A model generated the notes under the pieces. That model ran no database searches, was not told the DNA's origin, and saw only the letters and a program-made list of their open reading frames with translations. This document shows, piece by piece, positions 23,750 through 25,504 of a stretch of 25,504 nt of DNA (position 1 is its first letter; each line of letters opens with the position of its first letter). The stretch comes from Oceanospirillum sp048268485 (GTDB taxonomy: Bacteria > Pseudomonadota > Gammaproteobacteria > Pseudomonadales > Halomonadaceae). The stretch spans positions 1 to 25,504 of the forward strand of contig JBLWVL010000044.1 of NCBI GenBank assembly GCA_048268485.1, given 5' to 3'. The translations under genes were made by a program, and so were the position numbers.

Positions 23750-24442
23750 ATGAAGAGCGAAGGCGATCAGGGCGTGAACAAAGTCATGAACTACATGCAG
23801 CAGGTTAACGGGTACCACAAAGAGAACGGCATCAAAATGAACGGCGTTCGGGTACCGCACCTGGTGGCCGGTGAACGCTTTAACCTGCAAACCGCCGCCA
23901 ATGCCGATAACGGCTACACCGAGCTGGAAGGCAGTGTGCTGCGCTGGCTGGCCGCAGGGCTAAACCTGCCCTATGAGACACTGGCCAAAGACTTTAAACA
24001 GATCAGCTACAGCGCCGCCCGCGCAAGTCTGGGTGAGAACTGGCGTTACTTTATGGGCCGCCGCAAGATCATTGCCGCCCGTAAAGCTACCGTTATTTTT
24101 CGCTTGGTGCTGGAAGAACTGCTGTTCCGGGGGTTGGTCACTCTGCCCAAAGGCGCAACCCGAGACTTTTACCAAGCCACCAACGCCTGGACCCGCTGCC
24201 GCTGGATCGGCTCAGGCCGGTTAGCCATTGATGGTCTTAAAGAGACCAAAGAAGCCATCCTGCGGATTGAAGCAGGCCTCAGCACCTATGAAGATGAACT
24301 GGCCCTGATGGGCAAGGATTATCAGGAAGTATTCGACCAACAAGCGCGGGAGATCGCAGAGCGGGAAGCCAGGGGGTTATCTACTGATCTGGCTATGTTG
24401 AATGCCATGAAGGTGTTGGGGCAGGGGGAGGAAGACTTATAA
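23750..24442 (+). pseudogene. Lambda-type phage portal protein, C-terminal fragment
   Basis: The 230 codons match the C-terminal part of lambda portal protein gpB (533 aa): VPHLVAGERFNLQTAANADNG, SYSAARASLGENWRYFMGRRK, WIGSGRLAIDGLKETKEAILRIEAGLSTYEDELALMGKDYQEVF. The N-terminal half or more of the family is missing. The frame stays open upstream only to 23687 (stop TGA at 23684), and ATG 23750 has no ribosome site. It is GC-richer than the flanking genes. The expected following capsid protease/scaffold gene is absent too. The fragment is a remnant and cannot build a portal ring. Confidence 0.9.
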
Positions 24443-24469
24443 GGCTTTGTATATCAGAGACATACCTGA

Positions 24470-24478
24470 TGCTATAAT
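24470..24478 (+). promoter_or_regulatory. Extended -10 promoter of the moron-like cassette
   Basis: TGC-TATAAT (24470-24478) is a perfect extended -10 element, which does not need a good -35; none is visible at 17 bp. It lies 28 bp after the portal stop codon. A start near 24485 leaves a leader of only about 20 bases before ATG 24506. Confidence 0.7.
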
Positions 24479-24505
24479 ATTGCTTTTTGCGCTGATTGGT
24501 ATTTT

Positions 24506-25027
24506 ATGGACGACTTGTTTGACCGGCTTACCGAAGAGGATCATGAGTCCTCAGTTGGTGATGCTATGTTCGAGAATGAACAGGGCTTCTACCTAGTACC
24601 TTTTGTGCACCATCAGAAGCGGTTTTTCGTGTATTTTATGCCAACGGATTCTGACCCAGCGCTGCGTGATGCATTAGCTCAGGTTATTGCTCAAGCCGCT
24701 AACCACATGTTATCCAAGTCATCATATACGCTTAAATTCGGCCCTGCTGAAGGTATGGGACAGGAGAAAATGTTTGAGAAGACGGGCCATTCTGTGGGAC
24801 AATTATTCAACGGGATGTCAAGTAAGCTGATTCTTAGCGTTAAGAAGCTGATTCAGGCTACGAATGCTGATGAGTTTTACTTTATCGCTGGTGCTGAAGA
24901 TAAAAAAAGACAGCACCAACTTGATATATGGTATTCTCGTATGGGGCGCAACATGAAGTCCCACAACTTTTATCCAATTCACAACGAACCAAATGGTGGA
25001 TGGTATGGATACAAAACAGCTCCTTGA
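24506..25027 (+). CDS. Unknown protein in a moron-like cassette
   Basis: A 173-aa soluble protein, acidic at the N terminus (DDLFDRLTEEDHE) and without signal peptide or membrane segment. Middle: a predicted beta region, GFYLVPFVHHQKRFFVYFMP. C-terminal third: LILSVKKLIQATNADEFYFIAGAEDKKRQ and a Tyr/Trp-rich tail. I do not recognise the family; the C-terminal layout (strand, DKKR, IWYSRMGRNM) recalls small phage proteins with an acetyltransferase-like tail, but that is speculative. It has its own promoter, and the sample lines I counted are near 40-42% GC against about 60% in the portal fragment. No good ribosome site is seen, so translation may rely on the short leader. Confidence 0.7.
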   Translation: MDDLFDRLTEEDHESSVGDAMFENEQGFYLVPFVHHQKRFFVYFMPTDSDPALRDALAQVIAQAANHMLSKSSYTLKFGPAEGMGQEKMFEKTGHSVGQLFNGMSSKLILSVKKLIQATNADEFYFIAGAEDKKRQHQLDIWYSRMGRNMKSHNFYPIHNEPNGGWYGYKTAP

Positions 25028-25118
25028 GAAGCTCAAGAAAGAAAAAGCCCGCGAACTGGTGCGTCTCGCAAAGACAGTTCGTCAGTCTCAGCAGGAAGGT
25101 AAGCTCACAAAGGCTTAG
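25005..25118 (+). CDS. Short Lys-rich ORF overlapping the preceding gene
   Basis: A 37-aa ORF (MDTKQLLEKLKKEKARELVR at its start, then about 17 more residues) overlaps the 3' end of the 173-aa gene by 23 bp in another frame. It is highly charged and predicted to be a single amphipathic helix. GGTGGA just before ATG 25005 could serve as a weak ribosome site. It ends 24 bp before a terminator, so it would be the second gene of the cassette. Being short, it could be chance, but the overlap and placement fit a translationally coupled partner. Confidence 0.45.
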   Translation: MDTKQLLEKLKKEKARELVRLAKTVRQSQQEGKLTKA

Positions 25119-25141
25119 CTTTTGAGTAACTTCAGATTCCC

Positions 25142-25170
25142 AAAAAACCGCCAAATTGGCGGTTTTTTTT
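25142..25170 (+). terminator. Intrinsic terminator closing the cassette
   Basis: CCGCC (25148-25152) pairs with GGCGG (25158-25162), extended by A-T pairs on both sides, and eight T follow. It is symmetric enough to work on both strands and separates the cassette from the BRO-N gene. Confidence 0.88.
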
Positions 25171-25194
25171 CGCCTGTAATTTACCGGAGGAACC

Positions 25195-25504
25195 ATGACC
25201 ATCGCATTTTACAAAGACACAGGGATTCAGTTTGAAGAGATCGAAGGCGGCCAATGGGCGTCAGCTAAAAGCATCGGGGATGCCTTGGGTTACAGCCTGG
25301 GTGCTGATGAAGTGCTGAACCTGTACCGTCGTCACAAAGATGAGTTTGATGCGGATATGTCGCAGGTGATGCCGGTTAAGACCTCACACGGTTTGCAGCA
25401 CAAACGGATGTTCTCATTCCGTGGGGTGAATTTGATTTTGATGCTGTCGAAACAGCCCAAGGCCAGTACGATCCGGGGGCAGATGCTGGAGTTTTTGCAT
25501 GGTG
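25195..25504 (+). CDS. BRO-N domain phage antirepressor-like protein (partial)
   Basis: The first 103 codons of a gene that runs off the window. The BRO-N fold is recognisable: ASAKSIGDALGYS, the loop with LYRRHKDEF, FSFRGVNLILMLSKQPKA and the IRGQMLEFLHG helix. In phages such proteins act as antirepressors or DNA-binding regulators, and the C-terminal half, not visible, defines the class. GGAGG (25186-25190) is 4 bases from ATG 25195. It follows a terminator, so it has its own promoter or depends on read-through. Confidence 0.85.
   Translation, partial: MTIAFYKDTGIQFEEIEGGQWASAKSIGDALGYSLGADEVLNLYRRHKDEFDADMSQVMPVKTSHGLQHKRMFSFRGVNLILMLSKQPKASTIRGQMLEFLHG

Larger units (their letters stand above)
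21679..25504. mobile_element. Degraded lambda-like prophage or satellite inserted at tRNA-Val
   Basis: The region starts at the tRNA 3' end and runs off the window. It contains an integrase, an excisionase, a KilAC-domain protein, an unknown protein, a 5'-truncated portal gene, a moron-like cassette and a BRO-N antirepressor gene. Terminase and head genes expected before the portal are absent, and the leftward integration group abuts the portal fragment directly. This points to a large internal deletion or mosaic rearrangement, so the element is probably unable to form its own particles. Confidence 0.85.

Noticed and set aside
23750..24442. Portal ORF as a complete small gene starting at ATG 23750
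   Set aside because: No ribosome site, and homology begins in the middle of the portal family; it is a 5'-truncated remnant.
24506..25118. The 173-aa and 37-aa ORFs as a toxin-antitoxin pair
   Set aside because: The overlap is suggestive, but neither protein shows a known toxin or antitoxin motif and the short ORF may be chance.

Overview
The window reads as chromosome of a marine-type gammaproteobacterium, most likely in or near the Oceanospirillales (Neptunomonas, Marinobacterium or Amphritea-like). This rests on the gene set (TsdBA thiosulfate dehydrogenase, HopJ-family protein, DUF2947-type protein, an Aer-like receptor, SbcCD with a very long SbcC), on moderate GC and on ordinary proteobacterial Shine-Dalgarno sites and promoters. 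The genus is an inference; no rRNA is present.

Left part (1-7500), respiration and signalling. A two-gene operon encodes a periplasmic dihaem cytochrome c4-type protein and a TsdA-type thiosulfate dehydrogenase, closed by a terminator and followed by a convergent HopJ-family gene. After a 507-bp non-coding stretch come two signalling genes: a PAS/degenerate-GGDEF/intact-EAL protein (probably a c-di-GMP phosphodiesterase) and an Aer-like PAS chemoreceptor. A lipoprotein monohaem cytochrome c and a DUF2947-type gene with its own promoter and leader hairpin follow. Electron transport next to redox/energy sensing is suggestive, but a functional link is inferred from proximity only.

Middle part (7500-21600), housekeeping and accessory core genes. 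sbcD and sbcC overlap by 4 bp. Next is a lipoprotein with a C39-like papain-fold domain whose catalytic His position holds Tyr. A two-gene RND efflux operon follows (lipoprotein membrane-fusion protein plus permease, no outer-membrane channel), closed by a strong bidirectional terminator shared with a small secreted protein on the minus strand. Then come glycerate kinase, a periplasmic solute-binding-like protein, a 212-bp gap with a helically phased 21-bp repeat, a Prx5-type peroxiredoxin and tRNA-Val(GAC).

Right part (21602-25504), a degraded lambda-like prophage or satellite integrated at the tRNA. A leftward group (unknown 90-aa protein, KilAC-domain protein, excisionase, lambda-type integrase) points toward the tRNA. 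It is joined directly to a 5'-truncated lambda-type portal gene, so the replication, regulation and packaging genes expected between them are missing. Next to the portal remnant lies a self-contained AT-richer cassette (extended -10 promoter, two overlapping unknown ORFs, terminator) that looks like a phage moron. A BRO-N antirepressor gene then runs off the window. The most interesting items are this moron-like cassette, the deletion junction, the three-copy 11-bp-phased repeats beside the integrase, the 21-bp repeat array before the peroxiredoxin and the apparently inactive C39-like lipoprotein.
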